Part shown: positions 23,462-34,390 of the stretch, piece after piece
Layout of the letters: every line of letters begins with the position of its first letter
How positions within the stretch are numbered: the first letter of the stretch is position 1
NCBI GenBank assembly: GCA_036245525.1
Contig: BTPG01000004.1
Span: 228,896,411-228,960,410 of the forward strand
DNA: 64,000 nt
Source: Semisulcospira habei
Lineage: Eukaryota; Mollusca; Gastropoda; Semisulcospiridae
Direction: 5' to 3'
The notes under the pieces: generated by a model
Told to the model about the DNA's origin: nothing
The model's input: the letters and a program-made list of their open reading frames with translations, nothing else
Database searches by the model: none
Position numbers and translations under genes: made by a program

Positions 23462-24901
23462 ATGGATAAAACCAAAAAACCAAAACTAGCACAGAAACGG
23501 CGCATAGACACCGACATTGCACATGACAGTGATTCAGACTGTGAGGAAGCGACGCCTCAGGCGTCGGCCGTATGGCCTCGCTTCCTCATTGTCCATAGCA
23601 AGGTGAAGGAGAAACCAGTTACCAAGCTGCATCCTTTTCTGGTGGGGGAGACCCTCAGGAGCCGTGTTGGCAGGCCTGACGCCCAGCGCCTCAGGTCTGG
23701 TGACTTGCTGGTGGAGTGCCGTACTCGGGCACACTCCAGCGGGCTACTGGGGCTCTCTTCCATCGGAGACACTCCTGTGGAAGTCACACCCCACAAAACT
23801 ATGAATTCGTCAAGAGGCGTAATCAAAGATCAAGCTTTGGCAGAACTGTCAGAAGATGAACTTGTAAGGTACCTTAAGTCTCAGGGGGTGACTTGCGTCA
23901 GGCGCTTCGCTTCCAAGCGAGGTGGTGGGGAGATCCGTCTCCCTACCATCATCCTGACGTTTGGCACCCCCACCCCTCCTTCTACCATCTGGGGAGGTTA
24001 CTACTCCCTGAGAGTGAAAAAGTACGTCCCTCTTCCCCTCCGGTGCTTTAAGTGCCAAAAGTATGGCCATGGGCAGAAGACATGCCGTCAGGCAGAGGCT
24101 TCATGCGCCCGTTGCACTAGGCCCGGACACTCTGCTGAGTCCTGCACAGCCACCCCCCTGTGTGTGAATTGCCAGGGGGCGCATATGGCTTCGGATAAGA
24201 AATGCCCTCGTTGGATATCCGAGTGCAAGATTCAGCAGGTGCGTGTGGAGAAGGGGCTGTCCTTTCTGGATGCCAAAAAACTGGTTGAAGGCCCTGGTGC
24301 AGCTGCGGCTGCCCCAACCTCTAACACCTCAGTGTATACTTTTAGTGCAGCGGTGGCAGGCAAGCGCCCCACCAAAGACTTTTCATGTCAGACCCCAACT
24401 TCTTGGTTGGGGGCGGAGCCTCGGCTCATCTCGCCCCTGGAGAGTAACCCTCCTCCGGTGGTGACAAGGAGCCAGGGAACGCAGAAGGCGGACACTGCCG
24501 GTCCGGTTGTGCCGCCTTCTGTTGCCCCTAAGCCTCAGCCCCCACCCAAACCTGTTAGTCAGTCAACTCCAAAGGCTTCTGGCTCTGGTCAGCCTTCTAA
24601 GGCCGCTAACTCTAGCGGCAGGAACGCTGCCCAGGACCAGAAGTCTAAGAAATCTATGGGACCGCTGTGCGCACGGGCCCAGAAGGGGAACACAGATGTG
24701 CCCCTTCAAAACAAATATGCTGCACTGGAGGAGCGGATGGAGGGAGTGGAAGTTGTTGTTGCTGATGCTGCAGCAGCTCCACCCCCTTCCTCTCCGAAGA
24801 ACCAGAGGAGGCCCGGGAGCCGGCCCCCCTCTGTTTCTTCAACTCCTTCCAAGGTAAAGGAAAAAGGGGGGAAAAACTCCTTACCCCCAGATCAGACTTA
24901 A
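23462..24901 (+). CDS. LINE ORF1, gag-like protein with three zinc knuckles (479 aa)
   Basis: ORF1 of an I-like LINE; such proteins bind element RNA and form the RNP. The ATG at 23462 is the first in this frame after the 5' region. The N-terminal ~190 residues include a stretch that looks RRM-like (RFLIVHSK near residue 40) but I am not certain. Three CCHC-type knuckles follow: CFKCQKYGHGQKTC (residues 195-208), CARCTRPGHSAESC (215-228) and CVNCQGAHMASDKKC (234-248, spacing 2-3-6). The last ~220 residues are rich in Pro, Ser, Lys and Ala and probably disordered. The stop is followed after two bases by the ORF2 start (TAATCATG), suggesting ORF2 is reached by re-initiation after termination. 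The frame has no internal stop or frameshift. Confidence 0.9.
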   Translation: MDKTKKPKLAQKRRIDTDIAHDSDSDCEEATPQASAVWPRFLIVHSKVKEKPVTKLHPFLVGETLRSRVGRPDAQRLRSGDLLVECRTRAHSSGLLGLSSIGDTPVEVTPHKTMNSSRGVIKDQALAELSEDELVRYLKSQGVTCVRRFASKRGGGEIRLPTIILTFGTPTPPSTIWGGYYSLRVKKYVPLPLRCFKCQKYGHGQKTCRQAEASCARCTRPGHSAESCTATPLCVNCQGAHMASDKKCPRWISECKIQQVRVEKGLSFLDAKKLVEGPGAAAAAPTSNTSVYTFSAAVAGKRPTKDFSCQTPTSWLGAEPRLISPLESNPPPVVTRSQGTQKADTAGPVVPPSVAPKPQPPPKPVSQSTPKASGSGQPSKAANSSGRNAAQDQKSKKSMGPLCARAQKGNTDVPLQNKYAALEERMEGVEVVVADAAAAPPPSSPKNQRRPGSRPPSVSSTPSKVKEKGGKNSLPPDQT

Positions 24902-24903
24902 TC

Positions 24904-27900
24904 ATGGACTCTTTGCTTCAGTGGAATTGTCGTGGTTTTCGAGCTAACTTTGAGGAATTACGTCTTTTAGTCAAGTTCTATAACCCCTCAGTCATATCTC
25001 TTCAGGAGACTTACCTGAAGACTTCTGACCCTGTGTCTTTTAATGGTTTTAATGTTATACATAAAGGCTCTGATTCAGAGAGGCGCTCGGGTGGAGCGGC
25101 TCTTCTCATTAGTAGCCAAATTTTATGTAGCCCCGTTAGCATCGACACCTGTCTTCAGGCTGTCGCTGCTCGGGTTACCTTAAAAAAGACCATAACCATA
25201 TGCAGTATTTACCTGCCACCATCACTGCGGGTCTGTAGCAATGATATTTTTCACTTAGTAGATCAACTGCCCCCTCCCTTTATTCTCATGGGGGATTTTA
25301 ACGGTCATGCTCACCTTTGGGGTAGTGACCACTATGATGGCAGAGGTCAGATGTTAGAAGATGTTTTTTCTCAACTTAACCTATGTGTCTTTAACGATGG
25401 CTCACCTACATACTCTAACTCAGGTTCCGGATCTAGTTCTGTTCTAGACCTCACTGTGTGTGATCCTTCTCTCATGCTGGACTTTGACTGGAAGGTTCAC
25501 GACGACCTGTGTGGCAGTGACCACTTCCCAGTAGTCCTGTCATCGGTCAGCTGTGAGGAGGATTCGCCGGTGGGGCGCTGGAATCTCAAGAAAGCTAACT
25601 GGTCTCTGTTTGCCTCTCTCTGTCAGTCTCGTCTTACAGAGGAGGTGATCATGTCAGCTGAAGAACCTGTTTCTTGTTTTACTTCTATTTTGTTGGAGGT
25701 TGCAGGTGAAACCATCCCTAGCACTTCCACATCACTCCCTCGGAAGCCGAGAGTACCATGGTTCAATGAAGAGTGCCGCAAGGCCCAAACAATGCGCAAA
25801 TCTGCTCAGCGACGTGCATTTCGTAATCCATCGCAAGCAAATATTTTAACCTTTAAAAGACAGCGGGCGAAAGCCCGTTATATTTTTAAACGTGAACGCC
25901 GTGCTTCCTGGAGACGCTTCGTCTCATCTTTATCTTCTAGGACTCCGTCCCAAAAAGTCTGGAAGGCTGTTCGAAGAATTAGGGGCAGGGGTGGCTCGGC
26001 TTCTGTCGGCCATCTTAGAGATGGTGCCAGTTTGGTCACAGATAAAAAGGCTGTGGCCAATTTGCTTGCCTCCACCATTGCCCATAATTCTTCAACAGAG
26101 CATTATTCACCTTTCTTTAAGAGAGAGAAGGAGAAGCGAGAATCTTGTGCTTGTGATTTTATATCGGATAACTTGGAAGACTATAATGCCCCTTTTACGT
26201 TTTCAGAATTGCAGCAAGCCATGCAGAAATGTACTGACTCTGCTGCTGGATTAGATACCATCCATTATCAGCTCATAACACATCTGCCTGAGGATTCACT
26301 CCTTGTACTTCTCAAGGCCTTTAACCATATCTGGATAACCGGTCATTTTCCGCCATCTTGGCGCCAGGCTGTGGTTGTGCCAATTCCCAAGCCGGGTAAG
26401 GATCCTTCCGACCCGGGCAACTACCGGCCAATAGCTTTGACATCATGTTTATGTAAAACTATGGAACGCTTGGTCAACGCCCGACTGGTGTGGCATCTTG
26501 AGTCACAGGGTCTCATCACAGACCTCCAGTGCGGTTTCCGGCGCTTCCGTAGTACAACTGACCATCTAGTCCGCTTTGAGTCTTTTATCCGAGATGCTTT
26601 TGTTAACAAGCAGCATGTCTATGCAATTTTCTTTGATCTTGAAAAGGCATATGACACTACCTGGAAGCATGGTATAATGTCTGATTTGTCGGACATGGGT
26701 TTTAAAGGGCATCTGCCCGTTTTTATTCACAATTTTTTGTCCAACAGGTCGTTCCATGTCCGTGTGGGCACCCCACCCGGGTCTGCCCTGGGGGACTTGG
26801 GTGGGGTTAGGTATTTTTTAGTTCCCAGGGTCACCCTGGTCAGCCCCACAGGGTGGGTTTTTCTCTCTATTCTGGGGCATGTGTTTCTGTCTACCCTTTG
26901 TCCATTCACCTGTATTTGCCTTTTTAAAACTCTCCCTACTGTCTGCATTGCCTGTAGCTCTTCATATTGGATGTGTGTTGCTAAATGGTCTTAGCTTTAT
27001 TTAGGCCCCATGTGTTAGGTTTATTTAATGTATTTGACCGGCTGGCGACATACATTCAATGTTCTGTTTTTTTTTTTTTTCACAAGCAGTGCAGGCACGT
27101 CCTGAGAAAGCCTCGTTGCTGTCGGGACGTTAAGCAATGTACAATCAATCAATCAATCCGTGTGGGCTCCACCCTCTCCGACTCCTTTGAACAGGAGATG
27201 GGTGTCCCGCAGGGCAGTATTCTATCTCCTGTTTTATTTAGCATTAAAATAAATAACATTGTAAAGGCCGTCAAGGATGATTCTGAATGCTCTTTGTTTG
27301 TGGACGACTTTGCTTTGTGTGCACGAGGTCGAGGACTTGCGTCCCTTGAGAGGCGCTTGCAGCTGTGCGTTGATCGCATCCAGGGGTGGGTGTCTCTCAA
27401 TGGATTCAGATTCTCGCCCTCCAAGACAGTCTGTGTGCATTTTACTAACCAGACGAAATTTTTTCCAGAACCTAGCCTGAGCATTGCTGGAGTGCCAATT
27501 AAGGTGGCTGAAGAGGCTAAGTTTTTGGGGGTCATCTTTGACAAAAGATTGACCTTCTGCAACCATGTTAACTACCTTAGAACCTCTTGTCGGAAGGCCC
27601 TCGACATTCTTCGTGTCGTTGGTCGTACTGACTGGGGTGCAGACCGCATCGTCTTACTTCGACTGTACCGGGCCCTTGTTCGGTCCAAACTGGATTACGG
27701 CTCTGTGGTATATGGCTCGGCTTCCAAGTCTGTTCAGCAGCGTCTGAACACAATTCACCATCAAGGTCTGCGCATATGTCTGGGAGCCTTCAGGACATCT
27801 CCAGTTCCTAGTCTGTATGCAGAGGCAGGGGAGCCTTCTCTCAGGCTCCGCCGCATCCGCCTCATGCTCAGCTACGTTCTGAAGCTGAAGGCCCATCCAG

Positions 27901-28994
27901 AAAATCCTGCCTATGATTGTGTTTTTAACCCGTCGTTTGCAGAGATTTACGATGCCCATCCGGGAGCTGTCCGTCCACTTTCCTTCCGTGTCAGACCTCA
28001 TCTGCAGGCGGCCGGAGTGGACCTGGACAAAGTTTCGGAATCTCTGCAACACGTCACTCCACCCTGGCTACTACCAGTTCCTGACATCTTGCTGGACTTG
28101 ACTGCCCACAAGAAGGATTGTACTCCACCAGCCATATACCAACAGAGCCTCAATGAACTCCTTTCAATTTTTCCTGGCTATTGTCGTCTTTATACGGATG
28201 GGTCCAAGTCTGAGGATGGAAGAGTGGCTGCGGCTGCAGTGTCCTCTCGCCATCCTAGACGCCCATTTAAGCTCCGTCTCCCTGACCATTCCTCTGTATT
28301 TAGTGCAGAACTGCAGGCCATTCTGCTAGCACTCAAGCATGCCTATCAGTCTCGGAAAAGGAACTTCCTGATTCTGTCTGACTCTCTTTCTGCCCTGCAG
28401 GCCCTTCAGGGCGCGGGAACAGACCATCCACTGCTGGTGCAGATTAGAGAGCTCTACGCGGACTTGATGAAGGAATATTATGACATCATTTTTATTTGGG
28501 TCCCAGGCCATGTGGGCATCGAAGGCAACAGAATCGCAGATTCTGCTGCCAACAGTGCCCGCAGTGACCCTGTCCCTGACACACAGACTGTCTATAGTGA
28601 TTTTAAACCTGTTATTAGTGCGTACATAGCCCGCGAGTGGCAGTCCGAGTGGGACAAAGAGGAAGGGAACAAGCTTCATGAAGCTCTTCCTAAGTTGTCT
28701 GACAGTCTACCTTTCCGCTGCGGCAGCCGCCGTGAGGAGACTGTCCTTGCTCGGCTCCACATCGGGCACACACATGTTACGCACTCTTACTTACTTAAAC
28801 AGGATGAGCGTCCATGGTGTTTTGCCTGTGATGAGCAGTTTTCTGTTCGACACTTTTTGCTGTATTGTGCTGACCTAATTGACACCAGATATAAACACTT
28901 CACAGCAGACTCCTTGAAGGTTTTGTTCCGGGATGTTCCCCCGGACAAAATCTTCAATTTTTTGAGAGAATGCAATATTTTTAACAAGATCTGA
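24904..28994 (+). pseudogene. LINE ORF2: endonuclease, reverse transcriptase and RNase H, split by a SINE-like insertion
   Basis: The first part (24904-26769) holds an AP-endonuclease domain: QWNCRG at the start, LQET near residue 35, GDFNGH with Asp131, and SDHFPV with Asp206. The RT begins with VVVPIPKPGKDPSDPGNYRP, QCGFRRFRSTTDHL and FFDLEKAYD (Asp578). After the insertion (26770-27156 plus an 11-base target copy to 27167) the frame resumes at a codon boundary with MGVPQGSILSP, the FVDD catalytic box, then RNase H with YTDGS, SAELQAI, LSDSLSAL and the final Asp in EGNRIADSAAN. A C-terminal CxxC-H-C knuckle follows (CFACDEQFSVRHFLLYC). As it stands, translation would leave the frame inside the insertion, producing an endonuclease with half an RT. 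No other disabling mutation was seen. Confidence 0.92.
26770..27156 (+). mobile_element. SINE-like element, copy 4, inserted in LINE ORF2
   Basis: 387 bases flanked by TCCGTGTGGGC at 26759-26769 and 27157-27167. It begins ACCCCACCCGGGTCTGCCC and ends AATCAATCAA. It lies between the RT DLEKAYD and VPQG blocks. Confidence 0.95.
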
Positions 28995-29619
28995 GCATTC
29001 ATAGACTATGTGAATTTTTTTATTTGCCCTTTTTGAGAGTCTGTAGACGTTTCTTTTCCAGACATGTGCGACATTTTAGCCTGAGATTTTTAATCTATAT
29101 TTACATCTTGTCTTAAGACCTTGCTTTTAGTCTGGCTGACCAGATTTTTACCCATCCCGCCGTGAGATGGCCTTAGTCGCCTGCTCGGCGTTAAACCCAA
29201 ATAACTAACTAACTAACCCTTTTTGTTGGCAATAGGGGTGACCGTTATTATCAAACCTCCCATGAACGGTCACCTGCTGTATACAGTCACTTTTTGTTGG
29301 CAGTAGGGGTGACCGTTATTATCAAACCTCCCATGAACGGTCACCAGCTGTATACAGTCACTTTTTGTTGGCAATAGGGGTGACCGTTATTATCAAACCT
29401 CCCATGAACGGTCACCTGCTGTATACAGTCACTTTTTGTTGGCAGTAGGGGTGACCGTTATTATCAAACCTCCCATGAACGGTCACCTGCTGTATACATT
29501 CACTTTTTGTTGGCAATAGGTGTGACCGTTATTATCAAACCTCCCATGAACGGTCACCTGCTCTATACAGTCCCTTTTTGTTGGCAATAGGGGTGACCGT
29601 TATTATCAAACCTCCCATG

Positions 29620-30008
29620 GCCCCACCCGGGTCTGCCCTGGGGGACTTGGGTGGGATTAGGTATTTTTTAGTTCCCAGGGTCACCCTGGTCAGCCCCACA
29701 GGGTGGGTTTTTCTCTCTATTCTGGGGCATGTGTTTCTGTCTACCCTTTGTCCATTCACCGGTATTTGCCTTTTTAAAACTCTCCCTACTGTCCGCACTG
29801 CCTGTAGCTATTGATATTGGATGTGTGTTGCTAAATGGTCTTAGCTTTATTTAGGCCCCATGTGTTAGGTTTATTTAACGTATTTGACTGGCTGGCGACA
29901 TACATTCAATGTTCTGTTTGTTTTTTTTCACAAGCAGTGCAGGCACGTCCTGAGAAAGCCTTGTTGCTGTCGGGACGTTAAGCAATGTACAATCAATCAA
30001 TCAATCAA
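29620..30008 (+). mobile_element. SINE-like element, copy 5
   Basis: 389 bases between copies of TCAAACCTCCCATG (29606-29619, 30009-30022) inside the 71-bp satellite. The right flank reads GAATGG where most units read GAACGG. Confidence 0.93.
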
Positions 30009-30808
30009 TCAAACCTCCCATGAATGGTCACCTGCTGTATACAGTCCCTTTTTGTTGGCAATAGGGGTGACCGTTATTATCAAACCTCCCATGAACGGTC
30101 ACCTGCTGTATACAGTCACTTTTTGTTGGCAATAGGTGTGACCGTTATTATCAAACCTCCCATGAACGGTCACCTGCTGTATACAGTCACTTTTTGTTGG
30201 CAATAGGGGTGACCGTTATTATCAAACCTCCCATGAATGGTCACCTGCTGTATACAGTCACCTTTTGTTGGCAATAGGGGTGACCGTTATTATCAAACCT
30301 TCCATGAACGGTCACCAGCTGTATACAGTCACTTTTTGTTGGCATTAGGGGTGACCGTTATTATCAAACCTCCCATGAACGGTCACCTGCTGTATACAGT
30401 CCCTTTTTGTTGGCAATAGGGGTGACCGTTATTATCAAACCTCCCATGAACGGTCACCTGCTGTATACAGTCCCTTTTTGTTGGCAATAGGTGTGACCGT
30501 TATTATCAAACCTCCCATGAACGGTCACCTGCTGTATACAGTCCCTTTTTGTTGGCAGTAGGGGTGACCGTTATTATCAAACCTCCCATGAATGGTCACC
30601 TGCTGTATACAGTCACTTTTTGTTGGCAATAGGGGTGACCGTTATTATCAAACCTCCCATGAACGGTCACCTGCTGTATACAGTCCCTTTTTGTTGGCAG
30701 TAGGTGTGACCGTTATTATCAAACCTCCCATAAACGGTCACCTGCTGTATACAGTCACTTTTTGTTGGCAATAGGGGTGACCGTTATTATCAAACCTCCC
30801 ATGAACGG

Positions 30809-31190
30809 GTCCCCACCCGGGTCTGCCCTGGGGGACTTGGGTGGGGTTAGGTATTTTTTAGTTCCCAGGGTCACCCTGGTCAGCCCCACAGGGTGGGTTT
30901 TTCTCTCTATTCTGGGGCATTTGTTTCTGTCTACCCTTTGTCCATTCACCTGTATTTGCCTTTTTAAAACTCTCCCTACTGTCTGCACTGCCTGTAGCTC
31001 TTGATATTGGATGTGTGTTGCTAAATGGTCTTAGCTTTATTTAGGCCCCATGTGTTAGGTTTATTTAATGTATTTGACCGGCTGGCGACATACATTCAAT
31101 GTTCTGTTTATTTTTTTTCACAAGCAGTGCAGGCACATCCTGAGAAAGCCTTGTTGCTGTCGGGACGTTAAGCAATGTACAATCAATCAA
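30809..31190 (+). mobile_element. SINE-like element, copy 6
   Basis: 382 bases between copies of TCCCATGAACGG (30797-30808, 31191-31202) inside the 71-bp satellite. Confidence 0.93.
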
Positions 31191-32068
31191 TCCCATGAAC
31201 GGTCACCTGCTCTATACAGTCACTTTTTGTTGGCAATAGGGGTGACTGTTATTATCAAACCTCCCATGAACGGTCACCTGCTGTATACAGTCCCTTTTTG
31301 TTGGCAATAGGGGTGACCGTTATTATCAAACCTCCCATGAACGGTCATCAGCTGTATACAGTCCCTTTTTGTTGGCAATAGGGGTGACCGTTATTATCAA
31401 ACCTCCCATGAACGGTCACCTGCTGTATACAGTCCCTTTTTGTTGGCAATAGGGGTGACCGTTATTATCAAACCTCCCATGAACGGTCACCAGCTGTATA
31501 CAGTCACTTTTTGTTGGCAATAGGGGTGACCGTTATTATCAAACCTCCCATGAACGGTCACCAGCTGTATACAGTCCCTTTTTGTTGGCAATAGGGGTGA
31601 CCGTTATTATCAAACCTCCCATGAACGGTCACCAGCTGTATACAGTCACTTTTTGTTGGCAATAGGGGTGACCGTTATTATCAAACCTCCCATGAACGGT
31701 CACCTGCTGTATACAGTCCCTTTTTGTTGGCAATAGGGGTGACCGTTATTATCAAACCTCCCATGAACGGTCACCTGCTGTATACAGTCACTTTTTGTTG
31801 GCAATAGGGGTGACCGTTATTATCAAACCTCCCATGAACGGTCACCTGCTGTATACAGTCACTTTTTGTTGGCAGTAGGGGTGACCGTTATTATCAAACC
31901 TCCCATGAACGGTCACCTGCTGTATACAGTCCCTTTTTGTTGGCAATAGGGGTGACCGTTATTATCAAACTTCCCATGAACGGTCACCTGCTGTATACAG
32001 TCCCTTTTTGTTGGCAATAGGGGTGACCGTTCATAGGAGGTTCAACAGTAACAGAAAATTTCTAATGT

Positions 32069-32401
32069 CCTGAGGCTGTAGTGAGTTAACCCATGACATA
32101 CTGAGGCTGTAGTGAGTTAACCCCTGACATCCTGAGGCTGTAGTGAGTTAACCCATGACATCCTGAGGCTGTAGTGTGTTAATGACATCCTGAGGCTGTA
32201 GTGAGTTAACCCCTGACACCCTGAGGCTGTAGTGAGTTAACCCATGACATCCTGAGGCTGTAGTGAGTTAACCCATGATATCCTGAGGCTGTAGTGAGTT
32301 AACCCCTGACACCCTGAGGCTGTAGTGAGTTAATGACATCCTGAGGCTGTAGTGAGTTAACCCATGGCATCCTGAGGCTGTAGTGAGTTAACCCATGACA
32401 T
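32069..32401 (+). repeat. 31-bp tandem repeat (about 11 units)
   Basis: Unit CATCCTGAGGCTGTAGTGAG + TTAACCCATGA, with CCCTGA/CCATGA variants and some units lacking AACCC. It merges into the 103-bp array through the shared CATCCTGAGGCTG. Confidence 0.9.
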
Positions 32402-32811
32402 CCTGAGGCTGATTGGGTAGAACTCGCTTCTTGTCCTGTGAAGGCTGCAGTACACATTAGGACATAGATCAACTGCTGTAGTTCAAGGGTGGTGCCACAA
32501 ACATCCTGAGGCTGATAGGGTAGAACTTGCTTCTTGTCCTGTGAAGGCTGCAGTACACATTAGGACATAGATCAACTGCTGTAGTTCAAGGGTGGTGCCA
32601 CAAACATCCTGAGGCTGATTGGGTAGAACTCGCTTCTTGTCCTGTGAAGGCTGCAGTACACATTAGGACATAGATCAACTGCTTTAGTTCAAGGGTGGTG
32701 CCACAAACATCCTGAGGCTGATTGGGTAGAACTCGCCTCTTGTCCTGTGAAGGCTGCAGTACACATTAGGAGACAGGTCAACTGCTGTAGTTCAAGGGTG
32801 GTGCCACAAAA
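32399..32811 (+). repeat. 103-bp tandem repeat (4 units)
   Basis: Starts at 32399 and 32502 and continues at 103-base steps: CATCCTGAGGCTGATTGGGT, GAAGGCTGCAGTACACATTA, then AGTTCAAGGGTGGTGCCACA. The last part is one arm of the dispersed hairpin family, so a hairpin arm has been carried into a tandem array. Confidence 0.9.
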
Positions 32812-32862
32812 GTGTGGTGCCATGCGGGGCCAAGCTATTCTGGCACCACCCTTGAACTATCA
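32787..32862. repeat. Dispersed hairpin family member
   Basis: TAGTTCAAGGGTGGTGCC pairs with GGCACCACCCTTGAACTA (32845-32862), enclosing GCCAAGCTATTCT. Confidence 0.8.
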
Positions 32863-33093
32863 GTCAAATTCATTTCAAGCGATGGGCGTATCAGGGTGAA
32901 TAGGGTTAATTAATCCCCTTGTGCATGCAGGCAGCTGTAAAACACACAGTACCGGTGGCTGCCTGCGTGTGGAGGAATACATACATATGCCGGTATATTT
33001 ATGCTTTTCTTTTCCCTTTGTTCACAGTACACGTATACAGATTGTGTTGGCTCGTGAACAGACCAGGATTCTGGTCACAGCTGCGGACACAGG

Positions 33094-33235
33094 ATGGACG
33101 TTGGAAAGACAGATGGACTGCACCACACAGAGCAGCACAGCTTCCTGCAAGTAGACCTTGTGGCGGCACAACTGAAGCGTGATGCAGATACGATTGCATC
33201 CTTGAGATCTGCTATTGCTTCCATGCAAACACAGC
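33094..33235 (+). CDS. Zinc-finger gene, first coding exon (coiled coil start)
   Basis: A good 3' splice site (CTTTTCCCTTTGTTCACAG, ending 33027) precedes an exon whose frame has a TGA at 33055. The start is therefore placed at the ATG at 33094, which has A at -3 and G at +4. The first 66 exon bases would be 5' UTR, implying at least one upstream non-coding exon I cannot locate. The exon encodes 47 residues, with a heptad-like end (LVAAQLKRDADTIASLRSAI), and stops one base into a codon at the donor C|GTAAGT (33236). That phase and the coiled coil both continue in the exon at 39679. If the splice sites are wrong, this could be a chance ORF of 66 codons. Confidence 0.72.
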
Positions 33236-33325
33236 GTAAGTGGGGCCTCTGTGACTGCAGTCGATATTCTTTGATACAGAAAGACAACAGATGATTTCCA
33301 GACATCAGAAGTGGGTCCATACACA

Positions 33326-33409
33326 TTGACGAAAAGGTGGATTAAAATGCCCGGACAAACATGCAGTATCGCTTGTTTGTCCGGGCTTTTAATTCACTGT
33401 TTTCATCAA
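33326..33409. repeat. Isolated 84-base hairpin
   Basis: The left arm (TTGACGAAAAGGTGGATTAA, then AATGCCCGGACAAACA) and right arm (TGTTTGTCCGGGCTTTTAAT, then TCACTGTTTTCATCAA) are near-perfect inverted complements of ~36 bases around a ~10-base loop. It lies ~90 bases into the zinc-finger gene's long intron. It could be a small MITE or a hairpin RNA precursor; only one copy was seen. Confidence 0.7.
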
Positions 33410-33962
33410 AACATGCAGTTTCGGCAATCTTTTTTTGCGAGTAAAAAAAACCCCTGTGTGTCTTTGACACGCAAACAGTCTTTTCTTATAAGCAAGGGGA
33501 GTAAATCCAACAAAGATGGATCACTTACCTTGATAAGGAAGGGGGGGTTCCAACTTTTTGTTTCAACCCTCAGCCTGACATGAAAGGCTTCACAAAACCA
33601 GGTCTTGCTTCCCAGTCAACCAATAATAAAAAATCAAACAACGGGGTGGGGGAGGGGGGGGGGGGAACGATGACATGTCTCTCGCACTTTCTCAACAACA
33701 AAATTTCAAAAAGCCGAGGGAGGGGGGATGTTTTGTTCTTTCCCCCCCCCCCCCCTCCGATCTGCCCTTGTCCAACAAATTATCATATGGAAGGCATAGC
33801 GTAGGGTCAGTAATGACAGTCCGAGCTTGTAGATAAACTCCATTCACACGTACAAGACAATGTAGTGACTGGCAGCTCATCGTGTGAACCCAGACTGCAT
33901 TGGTGCTTGCAAAGAGTTCCGTGACCAGGGTGTGGGAGGAAGAGTGTCTGTGACCAGGGTGT
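33410..33962. other. Intron sequence, no element recognised
   Basis: Contains poly-G and poly-C runs (near 33650 and 33740) and about one and a half copies of the 41-bp GTGACCAGGGTGTGGGA repeat at 33920-33965. Confidence 0.4.
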
Positions 33963-34245
33963 GGGAAATGAAATGAAATGAAATGAAACTTTATGAAATG
34001 AAATGAAACTTTATTTCTGAACGGAAGAAGCAGTTAGCACATGTGCCATTTTTCACGCTTGCCGTTGCTAAACTACAAAGGTACAAATCTGCTAAATGTA
34101 CAAAGCTACTAAGATAACATGAAAGTGCACATAATATAATAAGTCGTGCAAAAAGAGATGGATAAGGCAAAATGGAGGGCACCAATTATGATTACTAACA
34201 ATGTGAACGGGAAAAAAAAGAAAAAAAAGAGATAGTCTTTAAAAT
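33963..34245 (-). mobile_element. Probable LINE 3' end with (ATTTC)n tail
   Basis: Read on the minus strand, non-coding sequence ends in GAAATAAAGTTTCATTTC and then repeats of TTCAT. An AATAAAG block with a short simple-sequence tail is usual at LINE 3' ends. No coding part remains, so the family is not assigned. Confidence 0.4.
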
Positions 34246-34264
34246 TCCTTCTTTCACTGAAATC

Positions 34265-34370
34265 AAACACGCGCGCACGCTCGCGCCGCATGCTCTCACA
34301 CACATACACACACACACACACGCACGCGCGCGCGCGCACACACCCATATACACGCACGTGCGCGCGGAGG
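34265..34370. repeat. CA/CG dinucleotide microsatellite
   Basis: Alternating CACACA and CGCGCG blocks, followed by the 41-bp repeat. Confidence 0.85.
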
Positions 34371-34390
34371 TTAATATCAAGGCTTTAGGC

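Larger units (their letters stand above)
22786..29216 (+). mobile_element. Full-length I-like (RNase H-bearing) LINE, interrupted by a SINE-like element
   Basis: CCCTTTTTGTTGG from the host satellite is duplicated at 22773-22785 and 29217-29229, giving exact ends. Without the SINE-like copy and its target duplication the element is about 6.03 kb: a 676-base 5' region, ORF1, ORF2, a ~220-base 3' region with GCTCGGCGTTAAACCC, and a (TAAC)n tail. Two ORFs with CCHC knuckles, AP endonuclease, RT and RNase H match I-group LINEs; the exact clade (I, Nimb or Ingi) cannot be fixed by eye. The absence of other disabling changes in either ORF points to a recent insertion. Confidence 0.93.
29217..32032 (+). 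repeat. 71-bp satellite, right block (about 28 units), with two SINE-like insertions
   Basis: Resumes immediately after the LINE's target duplication and continues to GGGTGACCGTTCATAGGAGG. Two SINE-like copies interrupt it. The short + ORFs of 60-83 codons here are repeat translations. Confidence 0.94.

Noticed and set aside
26985..27167. Independent start of a 669-codon ORF at 26985
   Set aside because: The first ~60 codons are SINE-like sequence. The real protein frame is the second half of LINE ORF2 from 27168.
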